Shown here: in pieces, positions 9,534-18,089 of the stretch | Position numbering within the stretch: the first letter of the stretch is position 1 | Layout: the number at the start of each line of letters is the position of its first letter | From: Gammaproteobacteria bacterium | GTDB taxonomy: Bacteria; Pseudomonadota; Gammaproteobacteria; SZUA-229 | Assembly (NCBI GenBank): GCA_029882215.1 | Contig: JAOULC010000008.1 | Location: 1-64,000, forward strand | DNA length: 64,000 nucleotides | Direction: 5' to 3' | Translations under genes and position numbers: made by a program | The notes under the pieces: generated by a model | Seen by the model: only the letters and a program-made list of their open reading frames with translations | Databases searched by the model: none | What the model was told of the DNA's origin: nothing

Positions 9534-9643
9534 TATTATTTATTATTCACGATAAAATAGTCTATATCCTATTTAATTTAACGGTCAATTGCTATGATCA
9601 GGCGGATAAAATTTTTAATAAATACAGGCAAGGGTTTAATACG

Positions 9644-10126
9644 ATGGGGAATGCAGAGTCGACAGGCATGGGAGAGGCTATCTTGAATATCATCTCTGAA
9701 ATGTCATTCTTTAATCATTTTGAACATCAGGAGCTGGCTGTGATTGCAAAACACCTTTCCTTACGCGAGATAGCAAAAGATGAAGTGGTCTTCGAGGAAG
9801 GGGAAAAAGGCAACTATATGTGTTTTGTTGCTGAAGGCAGCCTGAATGTTGTGAAAGATATAGATGGTAAACAGAATGCGGTCATTTCAAGCATCAGTCG
9901 TGGCAAATCCTTTGGTGAGATGGCGATGGTGGATCTGGGTGCGCGATCAGCGACAGTCATTGGTGCGAGAAAGACGGAGCTGGTTATTTTGGGGCGTCAG
10001 GCGTTTGATCTGATACTTGAGCAACATCCCAGGACAGGAGTGAAACTTTTAAGCGCGGTTGCGCGTCTGTTAAGTCTGTATCTGCGCCAGGCCTCCGGTC
10101 GACTGGCTGATCAATTAGCAACCTAA
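9644..10126 (+). CDS. Cyclic nucleotide-binding domain protein
   Basis: I chose ATG 9644, which has AAGGG nine bases upstream; longer in-frame starts overlap sbcB. The 160-aa product is a single cNMP-binding beta-barrel: FEEGEKGNYMCFVAEGSLNVV, then the phosphate-binding-cassette-like stretch GKSFGEMAMVDLGARSATVIG, then helices. There is no DNA-binding helix-turn-helix, so it is not a full CRP-type regulator. The cassette has FGEMAM followed by RSATV, close to the consensus for cAMP binding. It could be a small stand-alone sensor. It diverges from sbcB; the downstream lipoprotein is 160 bp away. Confidence 0.85.
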   Translation: MGNAESTGMGEAILNIISEMSFFNHFEHQELAVIAKHLSLREIAKDEVVFEEGEKGNYMCFVAEGSLNVVKDIDGKQNAVISSISRGKSFGEMAMVDLGARSATVIGARKTELVILGRQAFDLILEQHPRTGVKLLSAVARLLSLYLRQASGRLADQLAT

Positions 10127-10286
10127 GCTTTTTGATCACGGTTATACTGATGGGTATTGGCGGGGTGATAAATTATGCATTTTGGGGCTAAAGGCCATGG
10201 CATAAAATCTGCGCTGATTCATGGTTTTGTAGAAAGGCTGCCAATGGGTGATGGCAAAATTATAAATTTATAAAATGAGGAAAAAC

Positions 10287-11306
10287 ATGCGTATAGCTAA
10301 TAAATACACAGCCAGAAAACTGATTTATAAGATGGCTGTGATATTGCTCAGTGGATTGATGATATCCGGCTGTTCAAAGAACGGTTATTTAGAAAAAGAA
10401 CAAATGATACTGAGCGCCTATGTAGACGCGACCGTTGAAATGAAATTACATAAAGTCAGTGAGCATGTGTATTACGTGCGAGGTGTTCCTGGTGTTGCCA
10501 CAGACAACCAAGGTTTTATCTCCAATGCCGGTTTTGTGGTGACCTCAGAAGGAGTGGTGGTTTATGATGCTCTGGGCACGCCGTCATTAGCAAAGAAATT
10601 GATTAAAAGTATCCGCACCGTCACCGATCAACCTATCAAAATAGTGGTTGTTGGCCATTATCATGCCGATCATATTTATGGCTTGCAGGTTTTTAAAGAA
10701 CTGGGTGCGGAAATCTGGGCGCCGACCGGCTATGAAGCCTATTTAGATTCACCGTTTGCAGCCGAACGTCTGGAAGAGCGACAGTTTTCACTTGAGCCAT
10801 GGGTCAATGAAAATACAGTGCTGATCTCCCCCGACAAGGTGATTACTGCGTCGCAAAAATTTCGTCTGGGTGATACTCAGTTCATCATGAGTTTGCTGGG
10901 GTCTGCGCATTCACAAGCGGACATGACATTATATATGGAAAATGAAAAGGTACTCTTTTCCGGCGATATTATTTTTGAAGGTCGGGTACCGTTTCTGGGT
11001 AATGCCAATACAAAAAACTGGCTGGCCACCTTAATCAAGTTTGAAACAGATAATGTGAGTGCACTGATACCGGGCCATGGCCCGCATGCAAAGAATCCTG
11101 CTGAAGCCATTACTCTGACACGTCATTACCTGCAGACCGTTCGCCAGACCATGGCCGATGCGGTTGAAAATTTGCAGCCATTTGATGAGGCCTATAGCGA
11201 AGCAGACTGGTCCGAGTTTGAAAAACTGCCGGCGTTTGCAGCAGCTCACCGGCGTAATGTCTATCAGGTGTATTTATCGATAGAGCAGGAGCAGTTCAGT
11301 AAGTAG
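10287..11306 (+). CDS. Metallo-beta-lactamase-fold lipoprotein hydrolase
   Basis: Start 10287 is favoured because TGAGG lies just upstream; an ATG at 10275 lies inside that signal. The roughly 339-aa product has a lipoprotein signal ending in ISGC. The mature part is an MBL-fold enzyme: zinc motif HYHADH, third His in GSAHSQAD, bridging Asp in FSGDIIF, and the late His in PGHGPHA. The sequence resembles the periplasmic SoxH/quinoprotein-relay type and B-class lactamase-like hydrolases of unknown substrate. A terminator follows. No sulfur-oxidation or PQQ genes are adjacent, so the substrate is open. Confidence 0.85.
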   Translation: MRIANKYTARKLIYKMAVILLSGLMISGCSKNGYLEKEQMILSAYVDATVEMKLHKVSEHVYYVRGVPGVATDNQGFISNAGFVVTSEGVVVYDALGTPSLAKKLIKSIRTVTDQPIKIVVVGHYHADHIYGLQVFKELGAEIWAPTGYEAYLDSPFAAERLEERQFSLEPWVNENTVLISPDKVITASQKFRLGDTQFIMSLLGSAHSQADMTLYMENEKVLFSGDIIFEGRVPFLGNANTKNWLATLIKFETDNVSALIPGHGPHAKNPAEAITLTRHYLQTVRQTMADAVENLQPFDEAYSEADWSEFEKLPAFAAAHRRNVYQVYLSIEQEQFSK

Positions 11307-11334
11307 ATCGTGTATAATACGTGTTCCTATTTAA

Positions 11335-11357
11335 AGCGGGCTAAGGCCTGCTTTTTT
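11335..11357 (+). terminator. Rho-independent terminator before uup
   Basis: AGCGGGC and GCCTGCT form a seven-pair stem (one G-U) with a TAAG loop, followed by six T. It ends the MBL-fold gene and separates it from uup. TATAAT at 11313-11318 just upstream has no good -35. Confidence 0.75.
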
Positions 11358-11389
11358 AATTCCAACTCTCAACATTGTGGCTTTAAATC

Positions 11390-13291
11390 ATGGCATTAAT
11401 CAGACTTCGCGACATTTCCTTCCATATGGGGCAGCATAAACTGCTCGATAAGGTGAGCTTTGCGGTTGAAAAGGGTGAGCGTATCTGCCTGATAGGGCGC
11501 AATGGCGCCGGTAAGTCATCATTATTTCGCGTTATTCAGGGCGATATGATCTCTGACGATGGTTTAATTGAACGAAGTCAGGATTTAAAAGTGGCTGCAC
11601 TGGCACAGGAGCCTAGCGGTTCTGAAGAAGGCAGCGTCTTCGATATTATCGCTCAGGGGCTTGGCGAAGCAGGTAAGCTGATCGCAGAGTATCATGATGT
11701 TAGCCATCAGATGGCAATCAACTATACCGATAAGCTGATGAGTGAGATGGATCGCCTGCAGCAGAAAATTGAAACCGTTGATGGCTGGAAGCTGGAACAA
11801 AAAGTGACGGCTGTAATTACAAAAATGAATCTTGATCCGGATGTGATGTTCAATACCTTATCCGGTGGTATGAAGCGACGGGTCATGCTGGCCTCGGCAC
11901 TGGTTACTGAACCGGATCTGCTGTTGCTGGATGAGCCCACCAATCACCTGGATATCGAAGCCATCAAATGGCTGGAAGATTTTCTGATTGATCAGAAAAT
12001 TTCTTTACTTTTTATTACGCATGATCGTTCATTTCTGAAAAAACTGGCGACAAAAATTATAGAGCTGGACCGGGGTACTTTAACCGAGTGGCCTGGCAAC
12101 TATGAAACTTACCTGATAAGAAAGCAGGAAGCACTGGAAGAAGAAGAGCGACATAATGCCTTGTTTGATAAAAAACTGGCGCAAGAAGAAGTCTGGATCC
12201 GTCAGGGTATTAAAGCCCGGCGCACCCGAAATGAAGGTCGTGTTCGTGCACTTAAAGAGTTACGTAATCAGAGACAGGCGCGGGTTGAAAGGCAGGGCTC
12301 GGTCAATATGCAGGCGCAGGGTGGAGACCGCTCGGGTAAGCAGGTTGTTGAACTGACGGATGTGTCATTTGCCTTCGGCGATAAAAAGATTGTTGATCAT
12401 TTTTCTACCCTGCTGCTAAGCGGTGACAAAGTGGGTGTGATTGGTGCTAATGGTGCCGGCAAAACAACGTTTCTGAAAATATTATTAGGACAACTGGCAC
12501 CGGATTCCGGTGAAGTAAAGCTCGGTACTAATCTGCAGGTTATATATTTCGATCAGCTACGCTCTCAGCTTGAGGATGATAAAACCGTTATTGATAACCT
12601 GGCTGAAGGCCGGGAAAGTGTTGAAGTCAATGGTGCCCAGAAACACGTTATTGGCTACCTGGGTGATTTTCTTTTTGCACCTGACCGTGCGCGTTCACCG
12701 GTGCGTATGTTGTCCGGTGGCGAGAAGAACCGTTTATTACTCGCCAAGTTATTTTTAAAGCCTTCAAATGTGATGGTGCTTGATGAGCCCACCAATGACC
12801 TTGATCTGGAAACACTGGACTTACTGGAAGAGTTAATCTCTAACTATAAAGGCACATTAATACTGGTCAGCCATGACCGGGACTTTATTGATAAAGTAGT
12901 CACCAGTACGATTGTCATGGAAGGCAATGGCGTACTGAGTGAGTTTGTCGGTGGTTATGATGACTGGTTGCGTCAGCGTGCGACATTAAATGATGCAAAG
13001 AGTAATAGCGCTAAAAAACCGGCAGAAAAAAAAGCTGAGGTAAAGGCTGAAAAAAAAGCCGAGACAGCGCCTGCTAAAAAACTTTCTTACAAAGAGAAAC
13101 TGGCGCTGGAAAAATTACCGGCGCAGATAGAACAGCTGGAAACCGATATTGAAGCGATGCAGGTAAAGATGAGTGACGCGGATTATTTCAAACTGGATGC
13201 AGCTGTGATGGCTCAGGACAAGGAAAAACTGGAAGCCATGGAGTCTGAACTGACTGTTGCTTATCAGCAGTGGGAAGAGCTGGAAGCTTAG
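11390..13291 (+). CDS. uup: ABC-F family ATPase Uup
   Basis: A soluble ATPase with two tandem nucleotide-binding domains and no membrane part; ABC-F proteins act on ribosomes, and Uup is linked to precise-excision and branched-DNA phenotypes. Domain 1: Walker A GRNGAGKSS (about 37-45), signature LSGGMKRR, Walker B LLLLDEPTNHLD. Domain 2: GANGAGKTT, LSGGEKNR, VLDEPTNDLD. The arm linker between them is rich in Arg and Glu. The C-terminal 90 residues are a Lys/Ala-rich linker and a coiled coil typical of Uup. The 633-aa length fits. The stop is immediately followed by the srkA ATG, so the two are translationally coupled. Confidence 0.93.
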   Translation: MALIRLRDISFHMGQHKLLDKVSFAVEKGERICLIGRNGAGKSSLFRVIQGDMISDDGLIERSQDLKVAALAQEPSGSEEGSVFDIIAQGLGEAGKLIAEYHDVSHQMAINYTDKLMSEMDRLQQKIETVDGWKLEQKVTAVITKMNLDPDVMFNTLSGGMKRRVMLASALVTEPDLLLLDEPTNHLDIEAIKWLEDFLIDQKISLLFITHDRSFLKKLATKIIELDRGTLTEWPGNYETYLIRKQEALEEEERHNALFDKKLAQEEVWIRQGIKARRTRNEGRVRALKELRNQRQARVERQGSVNMQAQGGDRSGKQVVELTDVSFAFGDKKIVDHFSTLLLSGDKVGVIGANGAGKTTFLKILLGQLAPDSGEVKLGTNLQVIYFDQLRSQLEDDKTVIDNLAEGRESVEVNGAQKHVIGYLGDFLFAPDRARSPVRMLSGGEKNRLLLAKLFLKPSNVMVLDEPTNDLDLETLDLLEELISNYKGTLILVSHDRDFIDKVVTSTIVMEGNGVLSEFVGGYDDWLRQRATLNDAKSNSAKKPAEKKAEVKAEKKAETAPAKKLSYKEKLALEKLPAQIEQLETDIEAMQVKMSDADYFKLDAAVMAQDKEKLEAMESELTVAYQQWEELEA

Positions 13292-14290
13292 ATGACGAAA
13301 GCACTCGAAGATAGCTATGAAACATTAACGCCTGATTTAATCATCGATGCGGTTGAAGAGCAGGGTTACTTAAGCGATTTAAGAGTGCTGGCATTAAACA
13401 GTTATGAGAACCGGGTTTATCAGGTCGGGATTGAAGAAGGCTTGCCGTTAATTGCAAAATTTTATCGTCCGTGTCGCTGGACGGATGAACAAATTCTTGA
13501 AGAGCATGAATTCACTCAGCAGCTGGTTGATAACGATATTCCGGTTATTCCTGCCATCAGACATAAACAGGGCAAGAGTTTGTTCTACAGTGCCGGTTAC
13601 CGCTTTGCACTCTATGAGCGTAAAGGTGGCCGGGCACCGGAACTGAGTGATCATGAACAGCTTTATCAGTTAGGGCGTTATATTGGCCGTATTCATGCAA
13701 CCGGCGCAGCCAGTGCTTACCGGCACCGCCCTGTCATTAATACTGAAGCTTTCTTAACAGCACCTTATGACTATTTATTAAAATCAGCATTTATGCCTGA
13801 ATATCTGATGCCGGCTTATACCTCACTAATGGAAGATCTTATCGAGCAGGTCATCACTCAATATAATTGTGTTGAGTTTTCTACGATCAGGTTACACGGC
13901 GACTGTCATGTCGGTAATATTCTGTGGAAAGATGACGGACCACAGTTTCTGGATTTTGATGACAGCCGGATGGGACCAGCGGTGCAGGATATCTGGATGC
14001 TGTTATCCGGCACGGAGGATGAGCAGCGGCTGCAGTTACAGGAAATACTGGAAGGTTATGAAGAGTTTTATGAGTTTAATAAAGCGGAGATAAGCCTGAT
14101 CGAATCGTTAAGGACTATGCGACTGGTGCATTACGCCGCCTGGATTGCTCACCGCTGGACTGACCCCGCTTTCCCGATGGCTTTTCCGTGGTTTGGTGAG
14201 CCTCGCTATTGGGAACAACATATATTAGAGCTGCGTGAGCAGTTATCCAACCTGCATCATAAGCCTCTGGATATGCGTTATAACGCCTGA
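13292..14290 (+). CDS. srkA: Stress response kinase A (YihE/RdoA family)
   Basis: A Ser/Thr protein kinase of the aminoglycoside-phosphotransferase fold; the enteric homologue counters MazF-linked death and responds to Cpx envelope stress. The 332-aa length matches. Catalytic loop is LHGDCHVGNILW with Asp as base and Asn as metal ligand, followed by the DFDD metal motif. The N-terminal lobe has ALNSYENRVYQVG, a hallmark of the SrkA group. It begins directly after the uup stop with no spacer. No dsbA gene follows, unlike in E. coli. Confidence 0.92.
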   Translation: MTKALEDSYETLTPDLIIDAVEEQGYLSDLRVLALNSYENRVYQVGIEEGLPLIAKFYRPCRWTDEQILEEHEFTQQLVDNDIPVIPAIRHKQGKSLFYSAGYRFALYERKGGRAPELSDHEQLYQLGRYIGRIHATGAASAYRHRPVINTEAFLTAPYDYLLKSAFMPEYLMPAYTSLMEDLIEQVITQYNCVEFSTIRLHGDCHVGNILWKDDGPQFLDFDDSRMGPAVQDIWMLLSGTEDEQRLQLQEILEGYEEFYEFNKAEISLIESLRTMRLVHYAAWIAHRWTDPAFPMAFPWFGEPRYWEQHILELREQLSNLHHKPLDMRYNA

Positions 14291-14393
14291 TACAGCCTTA
14301 TATCATGCATCTGGTTTCATCGGATGAACCTGACCCTTTATCTCCAATCTGTTCATTTTCAATTTATCTCTGTTTTAATCTGTCATGGAATGT

Positions 14394-14422
14394 TTGTTTA
14401 TTTGGCATAATTAGCCTATAAC
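14394..14422 (+). promoter_or_regulatory. Candidate promoter for the membrane/VWA operon
   Basis: TTGTTT and TATAAC are separated by exactly 17 bp. It lies in the 280-bp gap after srkA and would drive a possible 21-aa ORF and the two-gene operon after it. Confidence 0.45.
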
Positions 14423-14437
14423 AAACAGGTCCTACGG

Positions 14438-14503
14438 ATGAATAGAATATTAATAAAAATAATTAAATTAGCTGCATCTATGTTCGTTAGTGTTCTGCTT
14501 TGA
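14438..14503 (+). CDS. Possible 21-aa hydrophobic leader ORF
   Basis: ATG 14438 opens a 21-codon frame (MNRILIKIIKLAASMFVSVLL) ending in TGA, with AGG nine bases upstream and a promoter-like pair just before. It looks like a basic-hydrophobic signal or a single short membrane helix. It could be a micro membrane protein, a leader peptide, a remnant of a secreted protein gene or chance. No conservation can be tested here. Confidence 0.25.
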   Translation: MNRILIKIIKLAASMFVSVLL

Positions 14504-14570
14504 CTGATAATGACAGTTATTTTTAAAATAATAATATCCCGAATTTAAGTATTGACGTATGGAGATCAAT

Positions 14571-16007
14571 ATGAATTTTTCAGAAATTTTGGCTATCTGG
14601 TGGCCGGCTCAGGCCGGGGTTTCGGCTGCAATCTGGCTGCTAATTGTTATTCTGACTATGTGGCTGGCAAGATCTCCGGCGCATAAAGCCATTAGAAGTT
14701 TTAGTTTTATTATCAGAAATGCAATGCGAATGGCCGCTTATTCAATAACGTCTTTAGAGAAACATCTGGCTGTGCGTAACAGAGAAGTCCTGTTATCAAC
14801 GGGGCTGGAAGAAACAGAGCGTTATATCGAAAGAGAGTTTCAGCGCGTTGAAGATGTGGTTAACAGAGATCTCAGTGGTTATCCGTCGCTACAGCGGGAA
14901 TTAAAAGATCAGATTACCAAAATAGACGATGACTATCGGCAGTCTTCAGAAGTGCCACCGATGCCACAAAACTATATTGAGGCGATTGACTCGGTCAGCA
15001 AAATTAAAGGCAATGGCGACCCAATGGTGACAAAGATTCTTGGTGAAATCCAGACCACGATGAAGCATAACAGTGAAAAGGAAGTCGCAGAGTATCGTCG
15101 TTCAAGTAAGGAACGCCATCTCTTACTGAAAACAATGAAGCCCTATTGGCGTAACCTGAGCAAGACACTATCCAGTGTTGAAAAGAAAATAGTGGGCCTT
15201 GAAGACCGTTCAAAAGTGATTGATAAGCAAATTGCAAAATATGAACAGATCATGGCAAAAACGGATAAGGCGGAACGTATCTTATCCTCATCAACCATGA
15301 CACAGTTTTTTACATCCGGTCTGGTGCTGCTGATTGCTTTACTGGGCGTTTATGTCAACTTTCAGCTGATTGCACTACCGATGTCTGAAATGGTCGGTGG
15401 TAGCAGTCGCCTGGGTCCGCTGCGCGCTTCGGATGTGGCCGCGCTGGTGCTGGTGTTCTTTGAAATTGTACTGGGTCTGTTTTTAATGGAGTCACTGCAG
15501 ATTACCAAGCTGTTTCCGATTATCGGTTCACTGGATGATAAGCTAAGGAAAAACATGATGCTGGTGGCTTTTGTGTTGTTAGTCATCTTTGCCGGTATCG
15601 AATCATCACTGGCCTATATGCGAGACCTGCTGGCCGCTGATAGGGAAGCGCTGACACAAAGTCTTGCCGGTGTCATCGTCGAGGCTCCTGAGTTCAGATG
15701 GATAACGACGGTAGGGCAAATGACAATGGGCTTTATTTTGCCGTTTGCACTGATGTTGATTGCTATTCCGCTCGAGTCATTTGTGCATGCCCTGAGAATA
15801 GTAATTGGTATGGTGGGTGTGTTTTCACTGAGAGCATTGGCTTTTATTGTTCGACAAGTGGGTAGTTTAGCCAGTAGTATTGGACATATAGTTTTAAATA
15901 TTTATGATCTTATTATCTTTATTCCTTTGAAAATAGAACACAGTCTTCAAAGCAGTACTAAGATAACTGATGATGATAAAAAACATAAATCATCTGTTTC
16001 AGAGTAA
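14571..16007 (+). CDS. Multi-pass membrane protein with long coiled coil, unknown
   Basis: ATG 14571 is preceded by GGAG with a 6-bp spacer; the upstream ATG at 14559 overlaps that signal. The roughly 478-aa product has one N-terminal membrane helix (about residues 14-34). A 190-residue charged, coiled-coil-like segment follows (about 55-240, with YIEREFQRVEDVV and KIVGLEDRSKVIDKQIAKYEQIM). The C-terminal half has five or six hydrophobic helices from about residue 240. No transporter or enzyme motif is seen. The next gene, 21 bp on, is a VWA lipoprotein, and both are enclosed by a promoter-like pair and a strong terminator, so they probably work together at the inner membrane. Family not recognised. 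Confidence 0.75.
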   Translation: MNFSEILAIWWPAQAGVSAAIWLLIVILTMWLARSPAHKAIRSFSFIIRNAMRMAAYSITSLEKHLAVRNREVLLSTGLEETERYIEREFQRVEDVVNRDLSGYPSLQRELKDQITKIDDDYRQSSEVPPMPQNYIEAIDSVSKIKGNGDPMVTKILGEIQTTMKHNSEKEVAEYRRSSKERHLLLKTMKPYWRNLSKTLSSVEKKIVGLEDRSKVIDKQIAKYEQIMAKTDKAERILSSSTMTQFFTSGLVLLIALLGVYVNFQLIALPMSEMVGGSSRLGPLRASDVAALVLVFFEIVLGLFLMESLQITKLFPIIGSLDDKLRKNMMLVAFVLLVIFAGIESSLAYMRDLLAADREALTQSLAGVIVEAPEFRWITTVGQMTMGFILPFALMLIAIPLESFVHALRIVIGMVGVFSLRALAFIVRQVGSLASSIGHIVLNIYDLIIFIPLKIEHSLQSSTKITDDDKKHKSSVSE

Positions 16008-16028
16008 AACAGGATGTCAGGGGGAATA

Positions 16029-16685
16029 ATGATTAAGAAAATACGCATACTTGCCATGGCCGGTTTAATAGTTTTATTGTCAGGCTGTTCAGATCCTAAG
16101 TCTCACGCAACATCGGTAATGCTGTTGCTGGATACATCCGGAACTTACACGCAGGAATTATCTAAAGCTCAGGCGATCATCAATTACTTGTTAGGCACCA
16201 TGACGAGTGGTGACTCATTTGCCGTTGCACGAATAGACAGTGGCAGCTTTAGTGAAAAAGATATTGTTGCAAAAATGACCTTTGATGACAGGCCATCCGC
16301 GGCGAACTCTCAGAAAAGAACATTTCAGGCAGCCATTAACAAAATGGTCGCTGAAGTTAAAAGCAGTACCTATACCGACATCAGTGGCGGTATGCTACAG
16401 GCGATTGAGTTTCTGGAAGAAACCGGTGCCGGCAACCGGCATATTCTGGTCTTTTCTGATATGAAAGAAGAAATTCCTAAAGGTCACGTCAGAGACTTTC
16501 CGATTAATTTCAAGGATGTCACCGTCACTGCACTGAACGTGACCAAGTTACGTACTGATAATGTTGACCCTCGTGAGTACATGAGTCGTATTGATGACTG
16601 GAAAACAAAGGTTGAATCCAGTGGTGGTTTATGGCGGGTTATTAATGATCTTGATCGGGTAGAAAAATTGCTGCACGAAGATTAA
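16029..16685 (+). CDS. VWA-domain lipoprotein
   Basis: Start 16029 is preceded by AGGGGG. The roughly 218-aa product has a lipoprotein signal (MIKKIRILAMAGLIVLLSGC). It then has a von Willebrand factor A fold: the first strand with metal-site motif as DTSGT (consensus DxSxS), the middle Thr in TYTDISGGM, and the Asp in VFSDMKEE. These are the three MIDAS segments, so metal-dependent ligand binding is plausible. The final MIDAS Ser of the first motif is Thr. It is the second gene of the pair with the coiled-coil membrane protein and is followed by a terminator. VWA proteins usually act as adaptors in complexes. Confidence 0.82.
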   Translation: MIKKIRILAMAGLIVLLSGCSDPKSHATSVMLLLDTSGTYTQELSKAQAIINYLLGTMTSGDSFAVARIDSGSFSEKDIVAKMTFDDRPSAANSQKRTFQAAINKMVAEVKSSTYTDISGGMLQAIEFLEETGAGNRHILVFSDMKEEIPKGHVRDFPINFKDVTVTALNVTKLRTDNVDPREYMSRIDDWKTKVESSGGLWRVINDLDRVEKLLHED

Positions 16686-16704
16686 ATCAAATTTAGCTGT
16701 GATT

Positions 16705-16739
16705 AAAAAAGCTATATCCTTGTGATGTGGCTTTTTTTT
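16705..16739 (+). terminator. Rho-independent terminator after VWA gene
   Basis: An A-tract, GCTATATC, a five-base loop, GATGTGGC and a run of eight T form a stem with two G-U pairs plus A-T extension. It closes the two-gene operon. Confidence 0.85.
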
Positions 16740-16887
16740 GAGCAGGTTAATAACTTATAATGCCCGGTAGCTGTTTTAAGCCTGTAGCAGAGATGGCTTA
16801 ATAACCCTGCAAAACGCGGTTTGACATGGCCCTGCGAAGGTGTAGACTGCGTGTCCCTAAATTTAGATAACATCAGGTGAATAGCTC

Positions 16888-17130
16888 ATGACGCCCGAAG
16901 AAGTAAAAACATTAATTGAAGCGGGTATGCCCGACAGTACTGTGACGGTGACCGGTGACGGCAGCAAATTTGAAGCCATTGTTGTCAGTGCGGATTTTGC
17001 AGGCAAAACTATGGTTCAGGAGCAGAAAATGGTTTATGCGACGGTTAATCAAGAGATCACCAGTGGTGCTTTACATGCTTTAACGATCAAAGCGTTCACC
17101 CCGGAAGAGTGGCAGCAGCAGAACGCCTGA
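16888..17130 (+). CDS. ibaG: BolA family protein IbaG
   Basis: An 80-aa BolA/YrbA-type protein. BolA proteins bind monothiol glutaredoxins through a shared [2Fe-2S] cluster and affect iron-sulfur and acid-stress physiology. The sequence shows the class II KH-like pattern: VKTLIEAGMPDSTVTVTGDGSKFEAIVVSADFAGKT, QKMVYATVNQEI, SGALHALTIKAFTPEEW. The invariant C-terminal His sits in ALHAL. The usual mla or murA neighbours are missing: upstream is the VWA operon terminator and downstream suhB converges. A hairpin follows directly after the stop. Confidence 0.92.
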   Translation: MTPEEVKTLIEAGMPDSTVTVTGDGSKFEAIVVSADFAGKTMVQEQKMVYATVNQEITSGALHALTIKAFTPEEWQQQNA

Positions 17131-17164
17131 GCAGAATCATCACGCTAATTCGTGACAATTCTGC
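17131..17164. terminator. Hairpin between convergent ibaG and suhB
   Basis: GCAGAAT pairs with ATTCTGC and TCACG with CGTGA, with a 2x2 internal loop and loop CTAATT. It begins right after the ibaG stop and ends 10 bp before the suhB stop, so it may serve both strands. T-runs are weak. Confidence 0.55.
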
Positions 17165-17174
17165 AGGTATTGGC

Positions 17175-17975
17175 TTATCTCAGGCTGTCGGTAATATGCG
17201 GCTCCAGATTCTTTAACATCTGATTAAAGACTTTGGGGTTAGCGGCAATGACATTGCCATTTTCCAGATAATCTTCATTGGCTGAAAAATCGGTAATGAT
17301 ACCGCCAGCTTCCCGAACCAGCAGTGCACCGGCAGCAATATCCCAGCTTTGCAGACCAATTTCCCAAAAACCATCAAGCCGGCCACAGGCAACATAAGCC
17401 AGATCCAGTGCGGCAGAGCCAGCACGGCGTATACCGGCTGCTTCCGGGAAAAATGATTTAAACATCCCAAGGTAGGCATCAAGGTGGCGCACGTCTTTAT
17501 ATGGGAACCCTGTACCTAATAAAGCACCGCTTAAGCCCATTTGTTTACTAACGCGAATACGGCGATTATTGAGGTATGCCCCGTCACCAAGACTGGCAGT
17601 AAACAGTTCCTGACGTAACGGGTCGTAGACTACGCCAAGCACCAGCTTGTTTTTGTGTTTCAGAGCAATAGAGATAGAAAACTGCGGAAAGCCATGTAAA
17701 TAGTTGGTGGTGCCATCCAGTGGATCAATTATCCACTGATATTCGCTGGTGTTTTCACCAGAGCGTCCGCTTTCTTCAGCTAAAATCGAGTGATCTGGAA
17801 AGGCTTGCTTAAGCGTGCGAATGATTATGCTTTCGGCTTTCTGGTCGACTTCTGTGACGAAATCATTTCTTTCTTTGGTTACAACCGGCAAATGATCAAT
17901 ACGATCCATATACTGAACAATCACTTTACTAGCGTCGCGTGCGGCACGGACGGCAATATTCATCATCGGTTTCAT
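17175..17975 (-). CDS. suhB: Inositol-1-monophosphatase SuhB
   Basis: Mg-dependent, Li-sensitive phosphatase; in E. coli SuhB also joins the rRNA antitermination complex. I chose the Met at 17975 (MKPMMNIAVRAARDASKV), which gives 266 aa, about the E. coli length and N-terminus; an in-frame start at 18044 would add 23 residues. Motifs: EVDQKAES, then the metal site WIIDPLDGTTNYLHGFP, and the second metal site SWDIAAGALLVREAGG. It is divergent from trmJ, a common arrangement in gammaproteobacteria. Confidence 0.93.
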   Translation of the reverse strand: MKPMMNIAVRAARDASKVIVQYMDRIDHLPVVTKERNDFVTEVDQKAESIIIRTLKQAFPDHSILAEESGRSGENTSEYQWIIDPLDGTTNYLHGFPQFSISIALKHKNKLVLGVVYDPLRQELFTASLGDGAYLNNRRIRVSKQMGLSGALLGTGFPYKDVRHLDAYLGMFKSFFPEAAGIRRAGSAALDLAYVACGRLDGFWEIGLQSWDIAAGALLVREAGGIITDFSANEDYLENGNVIAANPKVFNQMLKNLEPHITDSLR

Positions 17976-18089
17976 TGAAAAGAGCTCTTGGATTGAATCG
18001 GCGCGTAGCATAACAGAAACGCTTAAATTTGTATCGGGATTCATTCAAATCAGGCAGAATTAGCCCCTTTACAAAACTGATTATAGAGC

